Assembly: GCF_965363235.1 (NCBI RefSeq)
Contig: NC_134850.1
Coordinates: forward strand, 40,606,602 to 40,670,601
Length of the DNA: 64,000 nucleotides
Direction of reading: 5' to 3'
From: Mytilus galloprovincialis
Taxonomy: Eukaryota > Mollusca > Bivalvia > Mytilida > Mytilidae
Below, piece after piece: positions 22,961 through 35,000 of the stretch. Numbering within the stretch: position 1 is the stretch's first letter; each line of letters opens with the position of its first letter. Position numbers and translations under genes: made by a program. The notes under the pieces are model-generated. The model was not told the DNA's origin and did no database searches. It worked only from the letters and a program-made list of their open reading frames with translations.

Positions 22961-23399
22961 TATAACATGACAAACGGGATCATATCTAAAGTTTGACATT
23001 TTACAGTCTTATGTTGGATAAGGATTATTTGCTACACTGGCAACTGTTGATGCAATAGATTTATGATAATATACTACTTTAAAAACTGTGGTCATAAAGT
23101 GTCAGTTTCCTTATCCAATTGTGTGAATGGTGTTACAAATAAAGTTATAATTGGACGCATATTCCAGTTTCCTGTTTTCGGATCTTTTTAACGGATAAAA
23201 ATGTTAGTTTCTTATTCAAAATAATAACTTTTGGTCATGGTCATGTAATTTTGTAAGTTTTCTATTCAATCGTGTTTGTTTATATATATCAACTATTCAA
23301 AACAAGTATGATGCGGTTTTGCTATAAGAAATACAAAAATGATTGGGGACAAGCCGATCGAATAGTAATGTGATAAAGGCCTCTTTCAATACAAGTCTT

Positions 23400-23905
23400 T
23401 ATAATAGACTAGACAAAACATCAATTTGAGAATGTAATTGGGAAAAAAGCATACAATACTAACGAAGGCGTGCGCCAGAGGCCCCTGACTTAGAACAGGC
23501 GCAAAATGCAACAGGGTTAAACATGTTTGTTTGAGCCATCTCAAACCTCCCCTATATCTCTAGCCAAATGTAGAGTAAAGAAACATGCACATAACAATAC
23601 GCACAGTAACTAAACATCGTTTTAACTGAAGAAGTCCGAGTCTGATGTCAGAAAAGGTAACAAAAGAAACTTTGCAAAGTGACAATGATACATATATTAA
23701 CAAAGGACTACCAGCAGTCACTGACATGCCAGCTCCAGCTACACCTCAATTAAACAGATAGAAAAATTAGGTCTTTATCCTGTAAAAATCAAGCACATTC
23801 CCTCTCGTTAGGGGTTTGGTATCATACCATCATAAAATATATGAGAAGAACAAAATCCGTATCATACCAACAGCTGATTTGTGATAAAATTTCAGTTTAT
23901 TTCCT
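23400..23905 (+). repeat. Diverged GAGACAACAACCC-family 3' part (both duplication copies; second at 27906-28411)
   Basis: It shares CCAGAGGCCCCTGACTTAG, AAGTCCGAGTCTGATGTCAG and the ACATGCCAGCTCCAG block with the element at 20290, but is clearly diverged. Each 4.5-kb unit therefore holds two different-age copies of this family. Confidence 0.6.
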
Positions 23906-24795
23906 ATGCAAATGCGAAACCCTATGACTGAATCAATATTTCATACCAAAAAATGTCATTCTAAATATGTGTATGTCGTACAACTTTTGGACGTCTTACT
24001 CGTTGTTATATATTTTTTAAATTAAGAAAGCACTAAAATTTATTATTTTAATAAATTGAAGAAACATTAGCAACAATCAGAGATGACTTTGCAATGTCAA
24101 AAATTATAAGACTATTAAAATTATTCGGCATAAATCTAAAAATAAAAGTCTTCGATTTGTATGGTATTTTCATAAATGTGATCGTACAGTGTCTGAGTTC
24201 ATCGTTGATAACTAATGGAAAAAGCACCAATTATACCAATAAAGGGTGCACTTTTAATATAAAAGTTACTGTAGCATTTTATTATTCAAATATAACTAAT
24301 ATGTTAGTACATAAATATGCACAATTTGTACAAGATATTGTTAAATCCAGAAGATAACTTTCTATTTTCAGTGAATGATGCCTGTTATGTGCTAGAAGAC
24401 GTATGCTGAAGAATGCAAGAACTACAAAGAAATGTTTCTACTTTTATATATAAAGTGCAATTCTATAAGAAAACAATGCAATTCCGTGTCGTATTTGTTT
24501 TTAAAGATGTCATTTGCTTGTAGAACTGAATATGGATTTAACAATTTTGTATCGTGAAAATCTTATATCGAAATAAAATTACAGTTATTTTTTACTACCT
24601 ATTTTACTCTTTTGTCTTCTCCGATAAGCTTAGATAGTTCTAAAATTCTGATGGTTAATGAGCATTTGTAATTAAACTGTAAATGTTTGGCGAAGTACAG
24701 TTTGCGATTTATTTAAGATTCGAATCTCTTTCGACTCTCTAACAGGCCTCAAATTAATGAATTTACTGATGTAATAGTTTAATCTAAGTGATAAA

Positions 24796-25411
24796 ATTGA
24801 AAATGGAAATTGGGAATGTGTCTAAGAGACAACAACCCGACCATAGAACAGACAACAACAGATGGTCACCAATGGGTCTTCAATGTAGCGATAAACTCTC
24901 CCGATCGGAGACGTCCTTCAGCTAGCCCCTAAACAAATATACATATACTAGTTCAGTGATAATGGACGCCATACTAAACACCAAATTACACACAAGAAAC
25001 CAAAATTAAAAATCATACAAGACTAACAAAGGTCAGAGGCTCCTAACTTGGGACAAAAATATGGCGGGGTTAAACATGTTTTGTTTAGATCTCAACCCTC
25101 CTCATTTACCTCTAGCCAATGCAGAAAAGAAAAGGCATAACCATACGCACAGTAAAATTCAGTTCCAGAGAAGTCCGAGTCCGATGTCAGAAGAGGTAAC
25201 AAAAGAAAATAATACAGAAATAACAACAGACTACTAGTAGTTACTGAAATGCCAGCTCCAGACCTCAATTAAACTGATTGAAAGATTATTTCTTCATCAT
25301 ATGAATATCAGGCACAATCCCTCCTGTTAGGGTTCAGTATTATACCATCATAAAATATATGAGAAGAACATAACCCGTGTCATGCCAACAGCTGATTTGT
25401 GATAAAATTGT
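24796..25411 (+). repeat. GAGACAACAACCCGACC interspersed repeat (in duplication copy 2)
   Basis: Same element as at 20290, present again because of the 4.5-kb duplication. Confidence 0.75.
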
Positions 25412-25724
25412 TTATTTTTTTAAATAAATGTGTTTAATTCCGATGCAAAGCCCCTATAATATATTTCATAGCAAACGAAAAAATAGATGCAAATCGTGTC
25501 AATATCAAAGCCCTTATTCTGACTTGTAGCTTGCTTGATTGAAGATCTATCTCATTGTTGAAGGCTGCACGGTTTAAATACATTACAATGCTTAAATCCA
25601 GGCTATTAAGACTCTGTTGGATGGTTATTTCATTCATCATATCAAATCCTCTTATTTTATGCATCCACATTTTTTTATTGAATCAAACAAGACACAGGAC
25701 AATTATACTTAAGTCTTATTAAAA

Positions 25725-25782
25725 TATAGAACTCTGATTTCGTTATACTCCATATGAAGTATAACGAAATCAGAGCTCTATA
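25725..25782. repeat. Inverted repeat, 25-bp arms with 8-bp spacer (copy 2)
   Basis: Exact duplicate of 21219-21276 in the second copy of the 4.5-kb unit. Confidence 0.85.
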
Positions 25783-26336
25783 TATAATAATTAGACTGGA
25801 CAGTATTAGTACTCCATTTAGTGTGTGTATATACAAACATGCATTACAAACCATGACGGGAAAACACAATTTACTAGAAATGCAACAACATAAGTTAAAT
25901 TCAAAATCGCTTGTTTCCCTTTTTACAGTGAATAGAAATTCTTTATTGAAATATTTATTATGAAGATATGTTATGATTGTCAAGGAGACAAGTATTTAAC
26001 CAAAGTCTAAATGAAGTGGATGTAAGCAATTATAGACAACCGAACGGCCTTCAACAATGAGGGAAAATGCACCGTATATATTCGGCTATGAAAGGCTTTG
26101 ACATAAAAAAAATAAATATATAAACAATTTTAGTGAGAAAACTAACGGTTAATCTGTAAAAATGGGACCTTACGGGTTTAAATGTCAATGATTTGTATGG
26201 CAATGAAAAGAACTTATGCATTTAACTATCCTATATACTTGGTCCCAGATGCATCTAGTCAGACATTTCATTTAACGATATCAATATACATTTGTTGCTC
26301 AAAAGCTCAGCTTGGTCAATACAAAGCAGAGAAAAA

Positions 26337-26593
26337 CAAGAATGTGTCCTAGTACACGGATACCGAACTCGCACTGTCATTTCATATGTTAAGTGGATTG
26401 TGACATTGGGGCCAAAACTATAATTTCGCAGTAAAATTAGAAAGATCATAATTATCATAGGGAACATGTGTACTAAGATTCAAGTTGATTGAACTTTAAC
26501 TTTATCAAAAACCTAAAACTTTAATCTGAAGCGGGACAGAGGGACGGACGAAAGGACGCACAGACAGAATAAAACAATAAATTGGGCATAAAA
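26337..26593 (+). mobile_element. Family B tandem-core element, single core unit (duplication copy 2)
   Basis: Same as 21831-22087, carried by the second copy of the 4.5-kb unit. Confidence 0.6.
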
Positions 26594-28506
26594 ATGAAAA
26601 TTGGTATAGATTGTTATCAGCAGCATGTCTACCTCTTAATTAGTCCAGAACAACAAACTCCACTTAAAGCTAGAATAATCATTCAAACAAGTTCTATAAT
26701 AGTAGTCAGGGAATCTATCAAAGGGATAGACCGATAGGTTGCTGAACAACAACTGGTCGCCTACCATATATATATAGAGAGAGGGGGGCTAAGAGGAAAC
26801 AATATTGGACGAGAATTGTGTGTTATTTACGAAGCCAATACAGCGAGGCCCTTCAAATGTTCCGAGTAAATAATGAGATAAGACAAGGTAATATTACAAT
26901 ATTTAGCGTAATATTTGTGTCAGGCACTACCTCATTGCTGTCTGCTTTGTCGACTGGTATTTACACAAATGCTTTCCGATAACTTGAAGCCTATGTCTAA
27001 TCCGGGAACTGCATATATTGATATATCAATATATCAATATGTCATACCTTCTTATTTTCATATTAATTGAAATTAGTTATGTATATCGGATTTCTGTATT
27101 TATAATTTTATATCAATGTTAACAATAAAAAAATATCATATTTGGTTACTTGGTTTTCTAGTTTACAACCTATTGACGCTGAATGAGGTTGAGTAGACTG
27201 AATGAGAAGACATCATATGAGTGCCAATAAGACAACTCTCCATCCAGAAAAGTAAACAATTATGGGTCAAAGTATGGCCTTCAACACGGAGCATTGGCTC
27301 ACACCGATCATCAGCAAGATATAAAGGGCAACAAAAGACTAGTGTAATACAATTCAAACAGGAAATTACCAACGGTCTAATATATATAAAAAAAAACGAG
27401 AAAAACAAATGAAGCACACCATCAAGCGACAACCAATGAACAAAACTGACTAATGATATTAGACTATTATAACATGACAAACGGGATCATATCTAAAGTT
27501 TGACATTTTACAGTCTTATGTTGGATAAGGATTATTTGCTACACTGGCAACTGTTGATGCAATAGATTTATGATAATATACTACTTTAAAAACTGTGGTC
27601 ATAAAGTGTCAGTTTCCTTATCCAATTGTGTGAATGGTGTTACAAATAAAGTTATAATTGGACGCATATTCCAGTTTCCTGTTTTCGGATCTTTTTAACG
27701 GATAAAAATGTTAGTTTCTTATTCAAAATAATAACTTTTGGTCATGGTCATGTAATTTTGTAAGTTTTCTATTCAATCGTGTTTGTTTATATATATCAAC
27801 TATTCAAAACAAGTATGATGCGGTTTTGCTATAAGAAATACAAAAATGATTGGGGACAAGCCGATCGAATAGTAATGTGATAAAGGCCTCTTTCAATACA
27901 AGTCTTTATAATAGACTAGACAAAACATCAATTTGAGAATGTAATTGGGAAAAAAGCATACAATACTAACGAAGGCGTGCGCCAGAGGCCCCTGACTTAG
28001 AACAGGCGCAAAATGCAACAGGGTTAAACATGTTTGTTTGAGCCATCTCAAACCTCCCCTATATCTCTAGCCAAATGTAGAGTAAAGAAACATGCACATA
28101 ACAATACGCACAGTAACTAAACATCGTTTTAACTGAAGAAGTCCGAGTCTGATGTCAGAAAAGGTAACAAAAGAAACTTTGCAAAGTGACAATGATACAT
28201 ATATTAACAAAGGACTACCAGCAGTCACTGACATGCCAGCTCCAGCTACACCTCAATTAAACAGATAGAAAAATTAGGTCTTTATCCTGTAAAAATCAAG
28301 CACATTCCCTCTCGTTAGGGGTTTGGTATCATACCATCATAAAATATATGAGAAGAACAAAATCCGTATCATACCAACAGCTGATTTGTGATAAAATTTC
28401 AGTTTATTTCCTATGCAAATGCGAAACCCTATGACTGAATCAATATTTCATACCAAAAAATGTCATTCTAAATGACTTTCCAACAGTATTGTAAGTATAT
28501 TCCTTG

Positions 28507-28651
28507 TCAGGGGCGGATCCAGCCATTTAAAAAAAGGGGGGGGTCCCAACCCAGGACAAAGGGGGGTTTTAACTATATGTTCCCATTCAAATGCATTGAT
28601 TGGCCAAAAAAGGGGGGTTCTAACCCCCGGAACCCCCTGGATCCGCCAATG
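28507..28651 (+). mobile_element. Short inverted-repeat element CAGGGGCGGATCC, complete
   Basis: 145 bp. It starts CAGGGGCGGATCCAG and ends CTGGATCCGCC, so the ends form an inverted pair of about 12 bp; inside are G-runs, then AACCCCC-type C-runs that could also pair. Non-coding. It lies 350 bases upstream of SRPRB. Related copies are at 16521, 53000, 55769 (inverted) and 58340 (inverted). Confidence 0.65.
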
Positions 28652-28978
28652 CTTATGAATAAGCTGGAGGGAACACGGTATAATATATACATATCTATTT
28701 CTAGAATAAATCTGTTTATAGGATTGGTTGAGAATATGAAGTGAAATATATTTGTCTGTTTATGGTGTTAAAAAGCGTAAGCTATAACAGAGAGCAAATG
28801 AAAATAAGTGAGTCTGATCAAGGATTTGTATAGCGTCGCTTTACAAATTCTTGGTCTGATCCGTAAAGCAACGTTCACATATTCGGACATGTTCGGTTGT
28901 TTCCGCCTTTTTACGACTTTTTTCGATGGAAAATCGGAATACGCTTACATTTCCGTCTTTGGTCTTAATATTATTCGC

Positions 28979-28987
28979 ACCGGAAGT
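28979..28987 (+). promoter_or_regulatory. ETS/GABP-type motif ACCGGAAGT before SRPRB
   Basis: A perfect ETS-family consensus ends 18 bases before the SRPRB ATG. Such sites are common in TATA-less housekeeping promoters. Function is inferred from position and sequence only. Confidence 0.4.
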
Positions 28988-29004
28988 TGACGTTGACTGA
29001 CAAC

Positions 29005-32000
29005 ATGGGAGCCAGCATTCAGGAACAAATTTTACAGTACGCAAATATATTGACTGACAATGTCCAGAAACAGGATCCAACTACCATAGGCATCTTAGTA
29101 GCAATCTTAGTTGTTTTGCTTACAATAGGTAACACATGGTATTTTATTTCACCCAAGTTATGTTGCAATCGCGTGAAGAAATGTGGCCATATGTTTTATC
29201 CAGATTTATATACATTGTAGTTTACAGTGGCGGATCCTGAAATTTTCATAAGTGGGGCTCACTGACTGCCTAAGAGGGTGCCCTCTCCAGTCACACTTTA
29301 TTGATTCCCTATAATATGAGGCAGGCATTACCTGTAAATGGGTACAAAGTCTGTATGAATTATTTTTTTGTAACTTAAATATTTGTTAAAAAAAAGAAAC
29401 GGAAATACCGTAACCTTTCCGATTTTGGTTCTATTGTTAGGGATTTTAGTTGTGACGTTACTTATGTTATGACGTCATATGCAATGTAAACAGGTAAACA
29501 AAGAAATTCTATCATCATGTAATGTTTTTTCATATCAAATTCAAGGAATTATTAAAAATGAAATTGGTTTTTGCGTTCATTCCTATTTTATACTAGACTG
29601 ATAAATATATATTTTACTCAAAGTTTCATACAAACGGGACCGGATAAAAGAAGTACATTGTAGATTTTTGCGCAGATGTGGGAATTCAAAACATGACATC
29701 AAAAAAATTGAACGATTTTGAGTTCATTAGTACAATGAAAATTTCAGGAAAATTAAGAACTTAAAAATTTTAAATTGGACATTTACCCTTTTATGGTCCA
29801 ATATCCAAAATGTGAATACATGGTAAGATTCAGCATATCATAGAACCCCAAGAATTAAATTTTTGATGAAATCAAATAATGTTCAATTTTAGTCCCTTTA
29901 GACCTCAGTGTGGACCAATTTGATAATAGATTCAGCATATTGAAGAACCCCCACATATTCAATTTTTGTCGAAATCAATCAAAGTTTAATTTTTGACCCT
30001 TTGGACCTTAATGTAGACCAATTTGAAAACGGGACAATACTGTGCAATTGAATATTTCTTGCTATTGCACAAAACTGTGCAATCAGATATTTCTTGCTAT
30101 TGCACAATACTGTGCAATTGAAGATTTCTTGCTATTGCACAATACTGTGCAATTGAAGATTTCTTGCTATGGTGCAATACTGTGCAATTAAAGATTTCTT
30201 GCTATTGAGGAATACTGTGCAATTGAAAATTTCTTGCTATAGCACAATACTTAATATAATAATTTTGGACCCTGATTTGGACCAGCTTGAAAACTGGGCC
30301 CATAATTAAAAATCTAAGTACATGTTTAGATTCAGCATATCAAAGAACCCAAAGAATTCAATTTTTGTTAAAATCAAGCTAAGTTTAATTTTGGACCCTT
30401 TGGATCTTATTAATGTAGACCAATTTGAAAACAGGACCAAAAATTAAGAATCTGAATACACGGTTAGATTTGGCATATCAAAGAACCCCAATAATTCTGT
30501 TTTTGATGAAATCAAACAAAGTTTAATTTTGGCCCCTTTTGGCCCCTAATTTGTTTTGACCAAAACTCCCCAAATCAATCCAAACCTTCCTTTTGTGGTC
30601 ATAAACCTTGTGTTAAAATTTCATAGATTTCTGTTTACTTTTACTAAAGTTAGAGTGCGAAAACCAAATGTCTTCGGACGACTCATTCACTTGCAAGTGA
30701 ATAACTAATTATCAATGTTTCTTAGCGTAATTTGACAAAATTGAACCTTTTTGGCTGCAAAAATTGAATTGTTATTTCACTATTTGACTTTCATTATTGA
30801 TTGAACAAAAAAAATCAAACTTCAGATTTTTTATATATCTTGTAGCTAGTGCCCCTTTAAAATATTTTATATGAATTTTAAACTGTTTCACAGGCTTTAA
30901 AACACTAGAATCCTGCTGAGAAATTAAAAAACAAACAAACACATGATTTCCTTTCGTGAAGGCATTCTTTACCTCCAACATAGGAGATTGAGGATATTAG
31001 AGTTACATGTATCTTTTCATTTTTTTAACTCTGACGTTTTAGTCTATGGGAGAATGTATACAAATGGAATAATTGGATGATAGTGTAAAGGAAATGAATA
31101 TTCAAACATAAGTAGGTACGTCATATCCTAGAAAAATATCTAACGAAACGAACTATAATATTGACAAGCTATGCATTGATAATAAACAATAAATTTTTGA
31201 AAAATAAGTGTGACCTGAACCTGGGTCGCAATTCCGAACGTTTTTGAAATCCCTAAATTCCATCGTGAAAACCTTGCATGCCATATAGAATTGATTTTGT
31301 ATGCTTTAATTGAAACTGTATGTTGAATGAACTTTATATATTTAAAAAGAAGATGTGGTATGATTGCCAATGAGACAACTATCCACAAGTGACCAAAATG
31401 ACACAGACATTAACAACTATAGGTCACCGTAATGTCTTCAACAATGAGCAAAGCCCATACCGTATAGTATGAGAAAACTAATAAAGGCCTAATTTAGTTT
31501 ATTTCACATGTATACATAAAAAGAATAATATCAAAATATTCATCCTCATATTACTGTCATCGATTTTCCTACTGTTATTGAGGACTTCATACTCATCATT
31601 TTTATGCCCCACCTACGATAGTAGAGGGGCATTATGTTTTCTGGTCTGTGCCTCCGTTCCTCTGTGCGTCCGTCTGTGCTTCCGTCTGTGCTTCCGTCTG
31701 TGTGCCGTCCGTCCGTTCAGGTTAAAGTTTTTGGTCAAGGTAGTTTTTGATGAAGCTGAAGTCCAATCAACTTGAAACTTAGTACACTTGTTGCTTATGA
31801 TATGATCTTTCTAATTTTAAAGCCAAATTACACTTTTGACCCCAATTTCACGGTCCACTGCATAGAAAATGAAAGTGGGAGTTTCAGGTTAAAGTTTTTG
31901 GTCGAGGTAGTTTTTGATGAAGCTGAAGTCCAATCAACTTGAAACTTAGTACACTTGTTGCTTATGATATGATCTTTCTAATTTTAAAGCCAAATTACAC

Positions 32001-35000
32001 TTTTGACCCCAATTTCACGGTCCACTGAACATAGAAAATGAAAGTGGGAGTTTCAGGTTAAAGTTTTTGGTCGAGGTAGTTTTTGATGAAGCTGAAGTCC
32101 AATCAACTTGAAACTTAGTACACTTGTTGCTTATGATATGATCTTTCTAATTTTAAAGCCAAATTACACTTTTGACCCCAATTTCACGGTCCACTGAACA
32201 TAATAAATGAAAGTGGGAGTTTCAGGTTAAAGTTTTTGGTCAAGGTAGTTTTTGATGAAGTTGAAGTCCAATCAACTTGAAACTTAGTACACATGTTCCA
32301 TATGATATGATCTTTATAATTTTGATGCCAAATTAGATTTTTTACCCAATTTCACGGTCCATTGAACATGAAAATTGATAGTGCGAGTGGGGCATCCGTG
32401 TACTTTGGACACATTCTTGTTTTATCTGTATAAGTTATTTTTATTGATTTTCAATAATTGGAGTCCTGACTGAGCAAGGTTGCCCCTGGGTCAATTTCTT
32501 TTTTCATCACCTCTTTCACCACTCTACACTTTTTTTGCTGACTAAGTAACATTATCAGATTTTTGTTTTGGACTTTTGTTTTCCTTCTTGCTGACAAATA
32601 AATCCAGTTTAAAGCATTGTTGTTTTTGTTGATCCTTTCAACTTAAGTCGAAAAAGCGAGACATAGCGATCCTACATTCAGTCGGCGTCGTTGTCGGCCA
32701 CAAATATTCACTCTGTGGATAAAGTTTTTAGAATTTTAATAACTTTCTTATACAGTTATACTATTTTGGATTTGTACCAAACTTGTACAGAAGCTTGTTC
32801 ATGATCAAACCTAGTATCTAGAAGGAAATTTTGTTAAAATTTTGTCCTTGTGTATCTGTTTTTTACTTGTAAATGGACTTACATGTAGTTTTCAGTTAAA
32901 GTTTTTTAAAACATTTATTAGATTCATAAACTATTCTGAATTTTTACCCAAATTGGACAGAAGCTTCTTACAATCAATACTTTTATTGATTTTTTTTCCT
33001 CATTTTTGTTGAGCCTGCGATTAACAGCAAAAGTAGACTAGACACTGGGTTTTGTTGAACCCTTACAAACTTTCTTAATTACTATTCTACATTTGTGTAC
33101 ATATCTATTTTATAACCTACATGGTAATCAATGAACTCTAATTTTGAACAAAAAATTCTCATAATTTTTTAATGATACTGTATAATTTGACTTCTGGGAA
33201 CACAGGATTCAACTTCAGTTTATCATCAATCCGATATGTCCTGTCTACATGGTCTAGTTGAAGGACAAGGAATAAAATAAGAGATTATCCTTATAGATAC
33301 TTTAACGCCTTAAGTAAAAATTGAGTCGTAAAATAAGTAAATAAAACTATGTGAAGTACTTTCTTCAAACAATTACATTTTGTAGTTGTTATAACAGTAC
33401 TTAGCTTGGATGACGTGTACAGCCATTTTACCACATGTTTTCATTAAGCCATACTAATAATACCTTCATTATTTAAGTCCATTGTTGCCAAATGCTACAT
33501 AATGCATTCAGCTGTTATTTCTGTTAAAAGGTGAAATGACGAGTATTGTCTCATTAAGGAAAAAGTCTGAGAAACCTGAAGCAAATTTAACAAGATAGCA
33601 GAATTCAAACAATTGTATTTCTTAATTTCTAATCGCCACAATTATTATTGTTTTGCAAAATGTGAAAATGGCCACCATTGTAAACCCTGTCCTAAATTCT
33701 TTACTGGTTATATATTGCATGGGTTAGGGCTGCCAACTCAGAAAATGACTCCTCATTCAGATTGCAAAAGGAATTATTATGGATCATAACATTAACCACT
33801 GACAAATATGGCCTTGTTTATAACTCTTTACTACAGTTTCACAAGTGTACCTGCAGCCGTAAGTTTTAAGACATTGCTCAATTTGCTGGATATACATGTA
33901 TGTACATATAAATTTTAATGCATTTTGAAGTGACCATTTCCTCTTTATAAAATGAAGGAAAAAAAACAAAAAATTAACCCCTTTAACTTTAGTTAAATGA
34001 TATATTCATTATTTTCTGGTAGATTTTTATAAAGAAATATGGTTAAGGAGTTGATCTAGACCATTTATATCACTTCTGGTAGATTTTTATAAAGAAATAT
34101 GGTTAAGGAGTTGATCGAGACCATTTATATCACTACCACAAATCACTAATTTTGTCTATATCTGTAAGATTTGAAAACAAGTTTCTTGTGACAAAAAGTC
34201 AGTATACTCAAAGATGTATTTTATGATGAAAAAATATTAATTTGATAAAAAATGTCAATTAAAGTTGTTTCAGATAAGTAAATGAGGAAACTTGTTGGGG
34301 GTGTGTACTGCATATGTCAAGGAGGAAGGAAGTACTTGCAACCTTCATAATTGATTATTAGTCTTGTTTGCCAATTCATGTAATTGACTTGATAATCAGA
34401 GATAAAAATTTTTAGTTGTCTCCCTTAGCAGGGACACATTTTCATTGAGAAAAGAGAGCTACATGTAGTAGAAAGAGCAAATTATTGTGTGCATAATGAG
34501 TGTAACACTTAAAGTTTTTCAAATCACTGTATTAAATATAATTAAATTGATTTTTAATAAACTAAAATATTTTGATATCAGAATTTTTTTTTTCAAATTG
34601 ATTAAAATTGTCACTTTCAACTGATCATACTTTACGCTGACTAAAACCAATTTTGTTTGGAATAGTACAGATCTAGGATGAACAAACTTAAGGAAAGCAT
34701 TTTTTTTTTAAATGTGTATAATAACAGAATCAAAAAGGCAATTAGTACAGTACGCCCAGAGAGTTTGTAATCGCGAACTTTTATCACCGATTTCCGAGTG
34801 TAGCGGTGTGACACCGCGAATTACGGATTCTACTCCCAATTTCCTCCAAAGATTCTATCCCAACACCGCGTGGCTGTTAATTGGTTTATTGCCCATCGGA
34901 TGAACTGAAAATTAATGACGCGTGACAACATAATCGGATTAGCCAGATTTATTACCTTTGTACATTTAATCGATCTTGATTGCACCTGTGTGCTTTAAAA

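Larger units (their letters stand above)
19456..23961. repeat. 4,506-bp tandem duplication, copy 1
   Basis: Every landmark recurs 4,506 bases further on. Breakpoints carry the five bases TAAAT at 19456, 23962 and 28469. In reading it I found only three differences: G/T at 20892 versus 25398, C/T at 22456 versus 26962, and an A-run of 8 versus 9 near 22882 and 27387. The unit contains no host gene, only interspersed repeats. It lies between SH3BGRL and SRPRB. Confidence 0.95.
23962..28473. repeat. 4,506-bp tandem duplication, copy 2
   Basis: Second, directly adjacent copy, one base longer because of the A-run. It ends at the third TAAAT (28469-28473), after which the sequence becomes unique (GACTTTCC). 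Confidence 0.95.

Noticed and set aside
19542-27480. Pairs of identical short open frames (60-105 codons) spaced 4,506 bases apart
   Set aside because: They repeat only because of the 4.5-kb duplication, show no similarity or splice signals, and many overlap known interspersed repeats.
30034-30245. A CRISPR-like array (short repeats at regular spacing)
   Set aside because: The whole 36-base unit repeats with no unique spacers, and the sequence is a eukaryotic intron.
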